DNA from: Tragulus kanchil
Lineage: Eukaryota; Chordata; Mammalia; Artiodactyla; Tragulidae
Assembly (NCBI GenBank): GCA_022376925.1
Contig: JAIOJX010000003.1
Span: 40,533,874-40,597,873, forward strand
Direction of reading: 5' to 3'
Length of the DNA stretch: 64,000 nucleotides
This document shows, piece after piece, positions 1 through 12,271 of the stretch (the first letter of the stretch is position 1; each line of letters starts with the position of its first letter). The position numbers were made by a program, and so were the translations under genes. The notes under the pieces were generated by a model. That model did no database searches and had not been told where the DNA came from. It saw nothing but the letters and a program-made list of their open reading frames with translations.

Positions 1-594
1 CACATCATAGTGTAGGTTTCCTTGTTTCTCTTTCCACACCTCTCATCCGATCTTCCTTCCACCCAATGACCATAGGTCTGTTCTCTAAGTTTCTAGAACT
101 TTAATGTAAGTATTTTCTATTATCAATTGAGACCAAATAGTTAATATTTTTTTGAATATTTAATACGTGAGATGCTTTCTGCCAACTTTTCTCCAGAGTA
201 TACAGACAATAACCAACTCAGGTTTCATATACAATAGACCATTTTTTATTTACAGATTTCAAAGTTTCATTAAGATGATTTGCAGGCATATAATAATGCT
301 CTCTATTTCTTAGGTTCTGTATTGAATGATGTGCACTCTCAAAATGATATGCAAAAAAAGGGACTCATTGTTACTGTGAAAGGGAGAAAGTTTTCTGTCT
401 TCACCATCACTCATTTCCATGCCAAACCAGCTGCTGTCCCTTTGGTTAGAAGACTAAGATAAACAAGGTAGAACTAAATATGTCTGTAGTGGAACTAAAG
501 AACCCTAGCCCTTAAATAGGGTGTTTGCAACAGTTAAGAAGGTGGAGCCTATCTAATGGTGTTTGTTACGTATGGAGTACCTATTTCATGTCGG

Positions 595-670
595 CTACAT
601 TTAACCCTCACAACAAAAATCTAAAAGATGCTAAAGATAAGAAAATTATGACTCAGAGAAATTACATAAT
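595..670 (-). repeat. Possible MIR fragment, reverse strand
   Basis: The order ATTTAACCCTCACAAC, then GACTCAGAGAAATTACATAA, resembles the central MIR core read in reverse (the usual wording is ATTTAATCCTCACAAC, then GAGGCTCAGAGAGGTTAAG). Divergence is high. A duplicate lies at about 1,693-1,768. Confidence 0.4.
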
Positions 671-912
671 GTCCTCATCTACCCATCTTCCCACAGTCAC
701 TGAGTGACAAGACTAAGGTCCTACTCTCTTGCCCTCTCTTTCCATTGTGCTTTGAAGGACCATGGAGAAGAACATATCTTTCAGAAGGTGAAAAGGTAGG
801 ATTCGTTGGAAATACAGCAGGGAAACAGTGGGAAAACAGGACTAAAGTAGTCTGTATGAGAAACAAAATAGAGTTACCATTAATTCTTCAGTCCCACTCC
901 TGGGCATATACC

Positions 913-1160
913 TTATATGTTTTTACAGTTTTATTGTTTACAGGTATACATAATCTGCAAACAGTTATAGATATATACCTGACCCCTCTCACCTGAGCCC
1001 TCCCTCCCTTTTCCCCTTCCCACCCACCCAGGTTGATCTTTAGTCCCCATGTAGATTCCCTTAGTCTTACAGCTTAATCACAATCATAATCTCTATTACA
1101 CATCATAGTGTAGGTTTCCTTGTTTCTCTTTCCACACCTCTCATCCGATCTTCCTTCCAC
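913..1160 (-). mobile_element. L1 3' end fragment, reverse strand
   Basis: Read on the minus strand this shows the ruminant L1 3' UTR pattern: a GGGTGGG/GAGGG-rich tract, then a block like the L1 terminal motif CTGATTCATGTTGATGTATG, in diverged form. The same fragment type occurs at 18,491, 34,050, 39,010, 41,650 and 48,101. It crosses the junction of duplication 1, so bases 1-60 are the tail end of the first copy. Confidence 0.65.
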
Positions 1161-1943
1161 CCAATGACCATAGGTCTGTTCTCTAAGTTTCTAGAACTTT
1201 AATGTAAGTATTTTCTATTATCAATTGAGACCAAATAGTTAATATTTTTTTGAATATTTAATACGTGAGATGCTTTCTGCCAACTTTTCTCCAGAGTATA
1301 CAGACAATAACCAACTCAGGTTTCATATACAATAGACCATTTTTTATTTACAGATTTCAAAGTTTCATTAAGATGATTTGCAGGCATATAATAATGCTCT
1401 CTATTTCTTAGGTTCTGTATTGAATGATGTGCACTCTCAAAATGATATGCAAAAAAAGGGACTCATTGTTACTGTGAAAGGGAGAAAGTTTTCTGTCTTC
1501 ACCATCACTCATTTCCATGCCAAACCAGCTGCTGTCCCTTTGGTTAGAAGACTAAGATAAACAAGGTAGAACTAAATATGTCTGTAGTGGAACTAAAGAA
1601 CCCTAGCCCTTAAATAGGGTGTTTGCAACAGTTAAGAAGGTGGAGCCTATCTAATGGTGTTTGTTACGTATGGAGTACCTATTTCATGTCGGCTACATTT
1701 AACCCTCACAACAAAAATCTAAAAGATGCTAAAGATAAGAAAATTATGACTCAGAGAAATTACATAATGTCCTCATCTACCCATCTTCCCACAGTCACTG
1801 AGTGACAAGACTAAGGTCCTACTCTCTTGCCCTCTCTTTCCATTGTGCTTTGAAGGACCATGGAGAAGAACATATCTTTCAGAAGGTGAAAAGGTAGGAT
1901 TCGTTGGAAATACAGCAGGGGAAACAGTGGGAAAACAGGACTA

Positions 1944-2781
1944 AAGTAGTCTGTATGAGAAACAAAATAGAGTTACCATTAATTCTTCAGTCCCACTCCT
2001 GGGCATATACCCAGAGAAAACTATAATTTATATGTCTATGGCTGATTCATATTGGTGTATGGCAGAAGCCAACAGAATATTATAAAGCAATTATTCTCTG
2101 ATTAAAAATAAATAAAATTTTAAAAAGAAAAGATACAGGCACTCCAATGTTCATTGCAGCACTATTTACAATAGCCAAGACACAGAAGCAACTTAAATGT
2201 CTTAACAGAAGAATGGGTAAAGAAGATGTGGTACACACATACAATGGAATATCACTCAATCAAAAAAGAATGAAGTGATGTCAGCAGTCTAATGGACAGA
2301 TCTGGAGATTATCATACTAAGTGAAGTAAGCTAGACCGAGAAAGACAAGTATCATATAATATAACTTAAAGGTGGGAGCTAAAAAAATGATACAAATGGT
2401 CTTATTTACAAAACAGAAATAGACCCACAAACATAGAAAACAAACTAATTTTTTACCAGAGGAGGAACGGACATGAGGGGAATAAATTAGGATTTAATTC
2501 AGTAATATATTTATTAAATATATTAAATTAATATATTAATTTGGGATATTTATATATATGTATATATATACTATGTATAACATAGACAAATAATGAGGTC
2601 CTATGTCTTGTTATATAGGGAACAATATTTTGTAATAACCTATAAGGGAAAAATTGTGTGTGTATATATATTAATATATATATATATAAGTATATATAGT
2701 ATATATATATATATATATATGCTGTACACCTGAAATTAACACAAAATTGTAAATCAAATTATACTTCAATTTAAAAAAGAA
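1944..2781 (+). mobile_element. L1 3' end with a nested L1 tail
   Basis: The sequence follows the C-terminal L1 ORF2 and 3' UTR order: CCCACTCCTGGGCATATACC, the CAATGTTCATTGCAGCAC block, TACAATGGAATATCACTC, GATTATCATACTAAGTGAAG and the GCTGTACACCTGAAATTAAC end. About 95 bp at 2,030-2,125 is a second L1 terminal piece (GGCTGATTCATATTGGTGTA, then GCAATTATTCTCTGATTAAA) inserted into the first. Reading frames are broken throughout. Confidence 0.8.
2657..2720. repeat. TA/TG-rich microsatellite
   Basis: A GTGTGTGTA start runs into alternating TATATATA stretches. It sits inside the L1 3' UTR. The second copy (about 3,788-3,854) has a different repeat length, which is where the duplication-2 offset changes. 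Confidence 0.85.
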
Positions 2782-3074
2782 ATGAACCTGAAATGGGGTC
2801 AGCTGCTGTTTTCAGCCTTCCAAACTAATTCTCAGGGTTTCTTCACTTTCAGTCACTGGTTATTAGTGGCTCCTAGGCTGCTCTCAAGGACCTCTGAAAA
2901 ACCTCATCTACCCATCTTCCCACAGTCACTGAGTGACAAGACTAAGGTCCTACTCTCTTGCCCTCTCTTTCCATTGTGCTTTGAAGGACCATGGAGAAGA
3001 ACATATCTTTCAGAAGGTGAAAAGGTAGGATTCGTTGGAAATACAGCAGGGGAAACAGTGGGAAAACAGGACTA

Positions 3075-3915
3075 AAGTAGTCTGTATGAGAAACAAAATA
3101 GAGTTACCATTAATTCTTCAGTCCCACTCCTGGGCATATACCCAGAGAAAACTATAATTTATATGTCTATGGCTGATTCATATTGGTGTATGGCAGAAGC
3201 CAACAGAATATTATAAAGCAATTATTCTCTGATTAAAAATAAATAAAATTTTAAAAAGAAAAGATACAGGCACTCCAATGTTCATTGCAGCACTATTTAC
3301 AATAGCCAAGACACAGAAGCAACTTAAATGTCTTAACAGAAGAATGGGTAAAGAAGATGTGGTACACACATACAATGGAATATCACTCAATCAAAAAAGA
3401 ATGAAGTGATGTCAGCAGTCTAATGGACAGATCTGGAGATTATCATACTAAGTGAAGTAAGCTAGACCGAGAAAGACAAGTATCATATAATATAACTTAA
3501 AGGTGGGAGCTAAAAAAATGATACAAATGGTCTTATTTACAAAACAGAAATAGACCCACAAACATAGAAAACAAACTAATTTTTTACCAGAGGAGGAACG
3601 GACATGAGGGGAATAAATTAGGATTTAATTCAGTAATATATTTATTAAATATATTAAATTAATATATTAATTTGGGATATTTATATATATGTATATATAT
3701 ACTATGTATAACATAGACAAATAATGAGGTCCTATGTCTTGTTATATAGGGAACAATATTTTGTAATAACCTATAAGGGAAAAATTGTGTGTGTATATAT
3801 ATTAATATATATATATATAAGTATATATAAGTATATATATATATATATATATATGCTGTACACCTGAAATTAACACAAAATTGTAAATCAAATTATACTT
3901 CAATTTAAAAAAGAA
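3075..3915 (+). mobile_element. Second copy of the nested L1 3' end
   Basis: This is the duplication-2 copy of the L1 at 1,944-2,781, including the nested tail at about 3,161-3,256. It differs mainly by a longer TA microsatellite near 3,795-3,854. Confidence 0.8.
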
Positions 3916-4035
3916 ATGAACCTGAAATGGGGTCAGCTGCTGTTTTCAGCCTTCCAAACTAATTCTCAGGGTTTCTTCACTTTCAGTCACTGGTTATTAG
4001 TGGCTCCTAGGCTGCTCTCAAGGACCTCTGAAAAA

Positions 4036-6244
4036 ACTGCCAAGTAAAACTTGTGTTTAAGTTTAGAATCTAAAAGAAGTTACTGTTTTAGTTTACTTTC
4101 CATGCAATAATAGGAGTGAAATTTCTTCTTTAATTAAGACTCATCATAGGCACTTTACCTCTTCCAAATTCTCACCGTTTCAAGTCTGACAAGAAATAAA
4201 AAACTGCTGTTACCATGCACCACCTTCTCCAGCACTTCCTTATTTTTACAAGCAGATGTGCACACCATGGGTTTAAGGAAAATTGGAATTATTGCCAAGC
4301 ACAGGATGGACCCTCCCTGAATATTCAAAAACACGATAGTGAGTCCAGACTTAAGAGGACATTTTTTTGGCCAACATTTCATTCTTTAAGAATGTATTCT
4401 TCAGACTGCTTAGAAACATATTGCTTATTCTATATTTTCACCTTGGTTCAAAGCCTTTGTTCCTGAAGGCAATTTGCCTCTTTTAATTTCACACCAAATA
4501 ATGAATACACCTTTGATGATGAGATCGAAGAATTCAGGAAGCTAGAAATATGGCAACTTTCTTTTTTGCTTAATGCATACCACCATCCCAACTAGCAACT
4601 CTAAAGAAGCTTATTTGTTTTCTTGCTTGTTTTATTTTTAAGATGTTATGAATTGTTGCATGTTAGGTTAGCATATAAGGTTTAAATCATAAAGATTCAT
4701 CATATCTAACTTTTATCATATCTAATTTTTATGGCTATATGTACTGAGGATTCTTCATATTTGATCATGGAGATTCAAATTATTCACTAAGTGTGGAGCA
4801 CCAGTGTTTGGTTTTCTTCCTTTTTCTGTTTGGCCTTATTCCTTTTTCTGTTTGGCCTATTTAAAGAAGACCATGAAAATGGATTAAATACAAAGACTAT
4901 AGCATCTACATTGAAAACAAACAAACAAACTGAAGGGCCCAGAAAAAATGAAGACAGAGATCAATTTTGTGTTTGTTAACAAATATCAGGTTTGGGAGGA
5001 CAGTTTTGATTCCAAATACTCTGTTTCATTGTTTCCATTTAAGTCAAATCAGACGGCCATAATATACACCCTAGTTATTAACTCAGACAATATTGGCAGC
5101 AAACTGAAAGTAAAAAGAGACAGACCTAGAATCATTCAAGTTCAGTTCTCATTTATACTCTGCTACTAATTTCTGCATGACCTTGGAAATGGGATTTGAC
5201 ATTTCTAAGCTTAATATTTCCTTATCCATGAAGTGGTACCATTAGTCTAGGTGCCCTCCGAAATCTCATCTCATTTTAAAAATCTTATTTACATATATTA
5301 CTTTATGGGAAAATAATACCTAAATACTATTTCATGAATTAAAGATATGTAACCTACAATTTTAGAACATAACATGTCCAGCTTTTTACCAGTTTGCTTT
5401 TCCAAAATATATTATTTTCATTCCAGTCCAATTCTTGACTCTTTTTCAAATTAAAGTTTGAATTGTTTTCACTATATATGTAGTTTCAGAATTTTCAATA
5501 TATAGTGTCCAAAATGCTCTATAGTAAAATGTATGAGAGAAAGATAATATTCCTCAGACATGGATAGTTATGAATTTCATCCAAGTAGACAGGTAAAGTA
5601 AACTTAAGGAGAATAAAACTGACATTTAAAATTGGTACAGATACAAGTATTTTTACAGAAATAACATCTTATACTTTTCACAGCAATCTGTCTCCTGTAC
5701 TTTCTTCCAAACACATGAAAAAAGACATTTCGAGTTACTGATTAACTTCAGCATGCTGATCTTTGATTCTGTCTAAGGTCCATGAAAATTGACTAGATTC
5801 CCTTCTACCAGAGAGGAAAAACTAAAACTTGAACACATTTTTAAAAAGATTAGATTCTCTGTTATCCTGATATATCCAACCTAAATTTCATTTGGTTGAA
5901 CTATATTTTTATTTGTTCCTTTGTCCCAATGAAATTGGAAATATCTAAGAGTTATTTTCTAACTATGAAACTGTATTTTGTTATCAGAATAAACTATAAA
6001 TTTTTATGGCCTTTCCTCTTTGGCTTGATAGTTTCCACTTAAGAATGAGAAGACTGAAATTTCAGGGAGTTGATTCTATAACCACTGTCATTCTTAGTGA
6101 TTGTTAGCCTTGACTATATACAGAAAGAAAGAAGGAAAAACTTTAAGCGGGGTGTCACTTTGACTGGATATGGCAAAGCTTTGATCAGAGAATCAAAATG
6201 AATATACCAAGTGAAAATAAGTTATCATATATAACTTTATAATG
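4036..6244. other. AT-rich DNA without a gene
   Basis: No frame longer than 83 codons occurs and none resembles a known protein. Apart from a MIR-like piece near 5,160-5,245 I recognise no repeat. This is probably intergenic or intronic DNA with very old, unrecognisable repeats. Confidence 0.6.
5158..5245 (+). repeat. MIR fragment
   Basis: The order CTGCTACTAATTTCTGCATG, ACCTTGGAAATGGGA, then TTTCCTTATCCATGAAGTGG parallels the MIR core (CTGCCACTTACTAGCTGTGTG, GACCTTGGGCAAGT, TTTCCTCATCTGTAAAATGG). It is an old, diverged copy. Confidence 0.55.
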
Positions 6245-6260
6245 TTAAAAAGACAAAAGT

Positions 6261-6509
6261 GGGGCTTCCCTGGTTGTCCAGTGGGCAAAGAGTCTGCCTT
6301 GCAGTGCAAGAGGCACCGGTTCGATCCATGGCACAGGAAGATCCCGACATGCCGTGGGATGGCTGGACCAGTGTGTCCAATTACGAGCCCACGCTCTGGA
6401 GTGCATGCACCCAGAGCCAGTGCTCTGCAAGGAGAGAGACTACTGCAATGGGAGGCCCACACAGGCCAAAGAATAAAGATGGATGAAAATAAATAAATAA
6501 ATAACCAAT
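6261..6509 (+). mobile_element. CHR-like tRNA-derived SINE
   Basis: The element starts GGGCTTCCCTGG, has a tRNA-like B box (GGTTCGATCCATGG), the GAAGATCCCGACATGCCGTG segment, and ends in (AAAT)n. Flanks TTAAAAAGACAAAA (6,245-6,258) and a slightly longer version (6,510-6,525) are a target-site duplication. The tRNA-like head is a Pol III promoter relic, not a tRNA gene. Confidence 0.85.
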
Positions 6510-6689
6510 TTAAAAAAAGACAAAAATATGAGGAGATATAGACAATGTAGCCATGACTATTCAACCACTCTGTAAGAGGCAGCATGGTTCAGGTTGGAGT
6601 AATACAAAAATGAACAAGGCAGCTTTATTTCTTACAGTTTATGTAAGATAACTGAAGCCTCTGGCTTTTAGCATGATCAATTGCTAGCA

Positions 6690-7353
6690 ATTTTGTAAAA
6701 CTCCATCCTTCATCGCCCTGCCCAGTACAAACTCCTATTTCTCGTTGCCGAATGGACACATCCACATAAATGTTCCACAAACCTGTTAAATGGACATATC
6801 TCTAAGATCAAACCCATCTTCCTCTTTGCTAACCGACTTCTGTTGCTGTCTTCCATTATCCACTGTCTCCAAAGCCAAAGATTCCAAAGATACCTATTCA
6901 AACCATTATCAGATCCTTCCCATCCTTGCTCAGAAACTTCTCTGAAGCTTTTCCTTCCTATACCTCCCAAGAACAAATATTTCCTCGCTTTAGATCTCCA
7001 TCATCTCTCACTTGGATTATTACATTGGTTTTCTTTCTGATGTTCTTGCATTCTCCTCCTCAAGATCATCCTCCGCACAACTTCCAAAGGTATCTTGCTT
7101 TTAAATTAAAAAAAAAAAAAAAATCCATTCCCATCACTCACCTGCTTAAAATTCCATATATTTACATGTGCCTGGAAAGCATAATTCAGACCCCCAAGTA
7201 TAACAGGCAAGGACACTTTCAAAGGACACTACAAAAAAAAAAAAAGACACTACAATGTAACTTTCTAGCAGCTAATCTGCCTCCTCAAAGTTCCAGCCAC
7301 ATTCTATGCCATCACCATATTTGGTGGATTTCCACAACAGAAGACTGTCCTTC
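6690..7353. other. Possible ancient mammalian repeat, unassigned
   Basis: Phrases such as CACTTGGATTATTACATTGG, CACTCACCTGCTTAAAATTC and (further on) TTCCAGCCACATTC resemble a common old mammalian interspersed repeat, but I cannot name it safely. Open frames of 65-200 codons run through here and the second copy (7,770-8,403). They contain A-runs and SINE sequence and are not a gene. Confidence 0.35.
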
Positions 7354-7559
7354 CAGTGCAAGAGGCACCGGTTCGATCCATGGCACAGGAAGATCCCGAC
7401 ATGCCGTGGGATGGCTGGACCAGTGTGTCCAATTACGAGCCCACGCTCTGGAGTGCATGCACCCAGAGCCAGTGCTCTGCAAGGAGAGAGACTACTGCAA
7501 TGGGAGGCCCACACAGGCCAAAGAATAAAGATGGATGAAAATAAATAAATAAATAACCA
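7354..7559 (+). mobile_element. CHR-like SINE, 5'-truncated duplicate
   Basis: This copies the element at 6,261-6,509 but lacks its first 42 bp because the duplication-3 junction falls inside it. The truncation is therefore not a retrotransposition 5' end. Confidence 0.85.
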
Positions 7560-8342
7560 ATTTAAAAAAAGACAAAAATATGAGGAGATATAGACAATGT
7601 AGCCATGACTATTCAACCACTCTGTAAGAGGCAGCATGGTTCAGGTTGGAGTAATACAAAAATGAACAAGGCAGCTTTATTTCTTACAGTTTATGTAAGA
7701 TAACTGAAGCCTCTGGCTTTTAGCATGATCAATTGCTAGCAATTTTGTAAAACTCCATCCTTCATCGCCCTGCCCAGTACAAACTCCTATTTCGTTGCCG
7801 AATGGACACATCCACATAAATGTTCCACAAACCTGTTAAATGGACATATCTCTAAGATCAAACCCATCTTCCTCTTTGCTAACCGACTTCTGTTGCTGTC
7901 TTCCATTATCCACTGTCTCCAAAGCCAAAGATTCCAAAGATACCTATTCAAACCATTATCAGATCCTTCCCATCCTTGCTCAGAAACTTCTCTGAAGCTT
8001 TTCCTTCCTATACCTCCCAAGAACAAATATTTCCTCGCTTTAGATCTCCATCATCTCTCACTTGGATTATTACATTGGTTTTCTTTCTGATGTTCTTGCA
8101 TTCTCCTCCTCAAGATCATCCTCCGCACAACTTCCAAAGGTATCTTGCTTTTAAATTAAAAAAAAAAAAAAAATCCATTCCCATCACTCACCTGCTTAAA
8201 ATTCCATATATTTACATGTGCCTGGAAAGCATAATTCAGACCCCCAAGTATAACAGGCAAGGACACTTTCAAAGGACACTACAAAAAAAAAAAAAGACAC
8301 TACAATGTAACTTTCTAGCAGCTAATCTGCCTCCTCAAAGTT

Positions 8343-10545
8343 CCAGCCACATTCTATGCCATCACCATATTTGGTGGATTTCCACAACAGAAGACTGTCC
8401 TTCCATGGCCACTGCACATGTTATTTGCTCTGCCTCAACTGTTCCCTTTCTCTCCTCTAAGCCTGTGCATCTCTTCATCCTTTAAGAACCGTAACAACAC
8501 TTAGTTTTTCTTCCCTAACACTGCCTGACAAAAAAGAGATTCTGCCTTTATCCATACAATACATTGTTTCTACTTTAATTCCTGTTTTCTTGTAACTTCA
8601 CCTGTTTATGTATCAGAGCTTTTCCAACAAACAACACAATTCTCAAAGTATGAGCTGGATTTCATTACCTTTATATCTCTAGGTCTCACGTCAGCCTGAT
8701 AAATGAAATGGGTTCAATAAGTGTTTGTTGAATGAATAACTAATTATCACTATCACTGTTGAATACAGTACAAAAAAAAGTAATTTGCCCATTAGGAATA
8801 ATGACAATGTAGACCATTACATGCAATATTTCATGGAAAAGAGATAATGGTGAGTTAGAGATTAATCTGCAAGGAATGTTTTGAAAAAATAACTATATCT
8901 TTGCTAACAATATAAATTTGATATCAAAAATCAAAAAGGGCTCTACAGGAAGGGTGAAATCAAGACTCTGGTTATGGAGAATTTAGGGATATTCGTTTGG
9001 TCCTGGGTATCTTCTTTGTGAGGTGGTAATCAAAATTTGAATAGAATGAGACTATCAGGGGATCAAGTGCAGGAAGAGAAAAGTACACACAAAGTCCATG
9101 ATGACATTCAAATTCTTCCTGAAGATGCCACAGTCAAAACATTTGTATTTCTGATTCTAATTCTAAGGTTATGTTTTAGTTTCTGCTTAATTCTGTTACA
9201 TTATGTCATTGATATTCTCTAAGTGTATGCAATCAAGGAGAAAGTCATTTAGGAATAAGATTGCTTAGTAAAATTACAATATTCATCTTAAATTCGACAT
9301 GTTCCTCATAATATTTATCCATGGTAACAAGTTATTGAGAACTGGTTGCATTATAGTTTGAGAGAGAAAAAATGTCAAAATCTTAAAACTCTAAAGTGCC
9401 ACCAATCTAGGGTAGATGTTCATGCATTGTGTTTTCAAAAAAATTAAGGTACCAGCCACATTCTATGCCATCACCATATTTGGTGGATTTCCACAACAGA
9501 AGACTGTCCTTCCATGGCCACTGCACATGTTATTTGCTCTGCCTCAACTGTTCCCTTTCTCTCCTCTAAGCCTGTGCATCTCTTCATCCTTTAAGAACCG
9601 TAACTAACACTTAGTTTTTCTTCCCTAACACTGCCTGACAAAAAAGAGATTCTGCCTTTATCCATACAATACATTGTTTCTACTTTAATTCCTGTTTTCT
9701 TGTAACTTCACCTGTTTATGTATCAGAGCTTTTCCAACAAACAACACAATTCTCAAAGTATGAGCTGGATTTCATTACCTTTATATCTCTAGGTCTCACG
9801 TCAGCCTGATAAATGAAATGGGTTCAATAAGTGTTTGTTGAATGAATAACTAATTATCACTATCACTGTTGAATACAGTACAAAAAAAAGTAATTTGCCC
9901 ATTAGGAATAATGACAATGTAGACCATTACATGCAATATTTCATGGAAAAGAGATAATGGTGAGTTAGAGATTAATCTGCAAGGAATGTTTTGAAAAAAT
10001 AACTATATCTTTGCTAACAATATAAATTTGATATCAAAAAATCAAATAAGAGCTCTACAGGAAGGGTGAAATCAAGACTCTGGTTATGGAGAATTTAGGG
10101 ATATTCGTTTGGTCCTGGGTATCTTCTTTGTGAGGTGGTAATCAAAATTTGAATAGAATGAGACTATCAGGGGATCAAGTGCAGGAAGAGAAAAGTACAC
10201 ACAAAGTCCATGATGACATTCAAATTCTTCCTGAAGATGCCACAGTCAAAACATTTGTATTTCTGATTCTAATTCTAAGGTTATGTTTTAGTTTCTGCTT
10301 AATTCTGTTACATTATGTCATTGATATTCTCTAAGTGTATGCAATCAAGGAGAAAGTCATTTAGGAATAAGATTGCTTAGTAAAATTACAATATTCATCT
10401 TAAATTCGACATGTTCCTCATAATATTTATCCATGGTAACAAGTTATTGAGAACTGGTTGCATTATAGTTTGAGAGAGAAAAAATGTCAAAATCTTAAAA
10501 CTCTAAAGTGCCACCAATCTAGGGTAGATGTTCATGCATTGTGTT
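8343..10545. repeat. Tandem duplication 4 (unit about 1,110 bp)
   Basis: Bases 8,343-9,433 recur at 9,452-10,545, with offset 1,109 rising to 1,112. An 18 bp A-rich filler (9,434-9,451) separates the copies. Copy 1 begins 60 bp before duplication 3 ends, so the two are chained. A cluster of small differences lies at about 8,925-8,945 versus 10,035-10,055. Confidence 0.97.
8404..9433. other. Unassigned DNA, no gene
   Basis: A short stretch at about 8,690-8,745 (AATAAGTGTTTGTTGAATGA) resembles the end of a MIR or L2-type repeat. The rest has no recognisable feature. The block is repeated at 9,515-10,545. Confidence 0.45.
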
Positions 10546-10693
10546 CACATTTACCTAATGGAGATTTAAAATAGTCATTCCCAAGCAGCTACATGCTACA
10601 AAGTACTACTGGTTCTACAGGTGATGAAACTTAAGAAGAGTTCAAACACTAGGGAAATGGAGGAAAAAACATTTTTTTTTTTTTTTTAGTTTC

Positions 10694-10818
10694 TATGGCA
10701 ACCCACTCCAGTATTTGCGCTGGGAGAATTCTGTGGACAGAGGAGTCTGGCGGGCTATAGTCCTTGGGGTCGCAGAGTTGGACACGACTGAGGGACTAAC
10801 ACTTTCACTTTCACTTTT
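10694..10818 (+). mobile_element. Bov-tA SINE, 3' part
   Basis: The typical central and 3' Bov-tA blocks are present: ATGGCAACCCACTCCAGTAT, GGACAGAGGAGTCTGGCGGG, GTCGCAGAGTTGGACACGAC and a (CACTTT)n tail. The tRNA-like 5' part is missing. A T-run precedes it. Confidence 0.9.
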
Positions 10819-11778
10819 CAATCACATTGTATGGTAGGATAGGTTAGTGGATGGCTTATCAGTATGTTGATTTTTCCCATACAGAAAATTAGAAGATCCA
10901 GGATTTCATAGGTCTCACTAGCCTGGTATCAGAAATCCTGGGATCAGAAATTCTCAGATCTAGAAAACATATTTATGTTGTTTATTCCTTTCTCCCCAGT
11001 AAGTAGTAACCCAGGGCCTACAATAGATTCATTTTTCATTGAACAAATAGTCAGACCTCATTTATGTTTCTGCAGATTGTCAATAGAAATGTTGATTATG
11101 TTGTTTTACATATCAAGTCATCAATGCACATGCGTTCTGAATTACTGGGATTTGCATGAGTTATGAGAGTATTTATGGGACCATGATACCACACTTCTTC
11201 TGATGGTTTCCCTCTCTAGGGTGAAAAAGCAAAGTTACTGGGGAAGGTTTTGTTTCTTAAGGGAACACAATAGGAGAGCAGATAGGAGGGGCAGCCAGCA
11301 TCTCAGTTCTTCATTGCATAACATTCTCTTCTGGTAAATGAATGGCGATCTACATTCACCTAAACAGTAAACATGGCAAAGATAAACCAAGAGAAATGGG
11401 CGAGTGTGCATAACACAGAATTGGTAACTGATCATCGAACTCACATGATTATGAGGCCCACAGAAGAGCCACATTCAGCTGGCTCCAGAGTAATATAGCT
11501 AGCACTGTAGAGGCAGAATTGGCGTCCTACACTGATCATCGAACTCACAATGATTATGAGGCCCGAGCACCATAAAATCTTAAAACTCTAAAGTGCCACC
11601 AATCTAGGGTAGATGTTCATGCATTGTGTTCACATTTACCTAATGGAGATTTAAAATAGTCATTCCCAAGCAGCTACATGCTACAAAGTACTACTGGTTC
11701 TACAGGTGATGAAACTTAAGAAGAGTTCAAACACTAGGGAAATGGAGGAAAAAACATTTTTTTTTTTTTTTTAGTTTC

Positions 11779-11903
11779 TATGGCAACCCACTCCAGTATT
11801 TGCGCTGGGAGAATTCTGTGGACAGAGGAGTCTGGCGGGCTATAGTCCTTGGGGTCGCAGAGTTGGACACGACTGAGGGACTAACACTTTCACTTTCACT
11901 TTT
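11779..11903 (+). mobile_element. Bov-tA SINE, 3' part (duplicate)
   Basis: This is the duplication-5 copy of the SINE at 10,694-10,818, with the same 5' truncation and CACTTT tail. Confidence 0.9.
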
Positions 11904-12271
11904 CAATCACATTGTATGGTAGGATAGGTTAGTGGATGGCTTATCAGTATGTTGATTTTTCCCATACAGAAAATTAGAAGATCCAGGATTTCATAGGTCT
12001 CACTAGCCTGGTATCAGAAATCCTGGGATCAGAAATTCTCAGATCTAGAAAACATATTTATGTTGTTTATTCCTTTCTCCCCAGTAAGTAGTAACCCAGG
12101 GCCTACAATAGATTCATTTTTCATTGAACAAATAGTCAGACCTCATTTATGTTTCTGCAGATTGTCAATAGAAATGTTGATTATGTTGTTTTACATATCA
12201 AGTCATCAATGCACATGCGTTCTGAATTACTGGGATTTGCATGAGTTATGAGAGTATTTATGGGACCATGA

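Larger units (their letters stand above)
1..2011. repeat. Tandem duplication 1 (unit about 1,098 bp)
   Basis: Bases 1-912 recur at 1,099-2,011 with offset 1,098, becoming 1,099 after one G-run difference near 821/1,919. The junction is at 912/913, where copy 1 breaks inside an L1 and is followed by the L1 tail that leads into copy 2. Copy 1 therefore extends upstream of the window. Copies are nearly identical. No gene lies in the unit. Confidence 0.97.
1771..4035. repeat. Tandem duplication 2 (unit about 1,131 bp)
   Basis: Bases 1,771-2,901 recur at 2,902-4,035. The offset grows from 1,131 to 1,134 because the TA-rich microsatellite is slightly longer in copy 2. The first 240 bp overlap the second copy of duplication 1, so that stretch occurs three times (about 674, 1,771 and 2,902). 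The junction is blunt. Confidence 0.97.
6302..8403. repeat. Tandem duplication 3 (unit about 1,051 bp)
   Basis: Bases 6,302-7,353 recur at 7,354-8,403. The offset is 1,052 and drops to 1,050 at a two-base difference near 6,743/7,793. The junction falls 42 bp inside a CHR-like SINE, so the second SINE copy lacks its 5' end. About 2 bp of microhomology (CA) is shared at the junction. Confidence 0.97.

Noticed and set aside
280..462. Identical small proteins encoded twice (for example 280 and 1,378; 21,472 and 22,648; 46,592 and 45,506)
   Set aside because: The pairs result from the nucleotide duplications, with identity equally high outside the frames and no coding signature, so they are not paralogous genes.
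913..1098. Unique insertion between the two copies of duplication 1
   Set aside because: It is the L1 tail that precedes the unit and runs without a break into copy 2. The first copy of it lies upstream of the window.
6320..6340. tRNA gene at the B-box-like GGTTCGATCC motifs
   Set aside because: These are tRNA-derived SINE heads. No complete cloverleaf with acceptor and anticodon arms is present at any of them.
6926..7528. 200-codon plus-strand frame
   Set aside because: It contains lysine runs from A-tracts, crosses the duplication-3 junction and ends inside a SINE. The second copy reads a different C-terminus.
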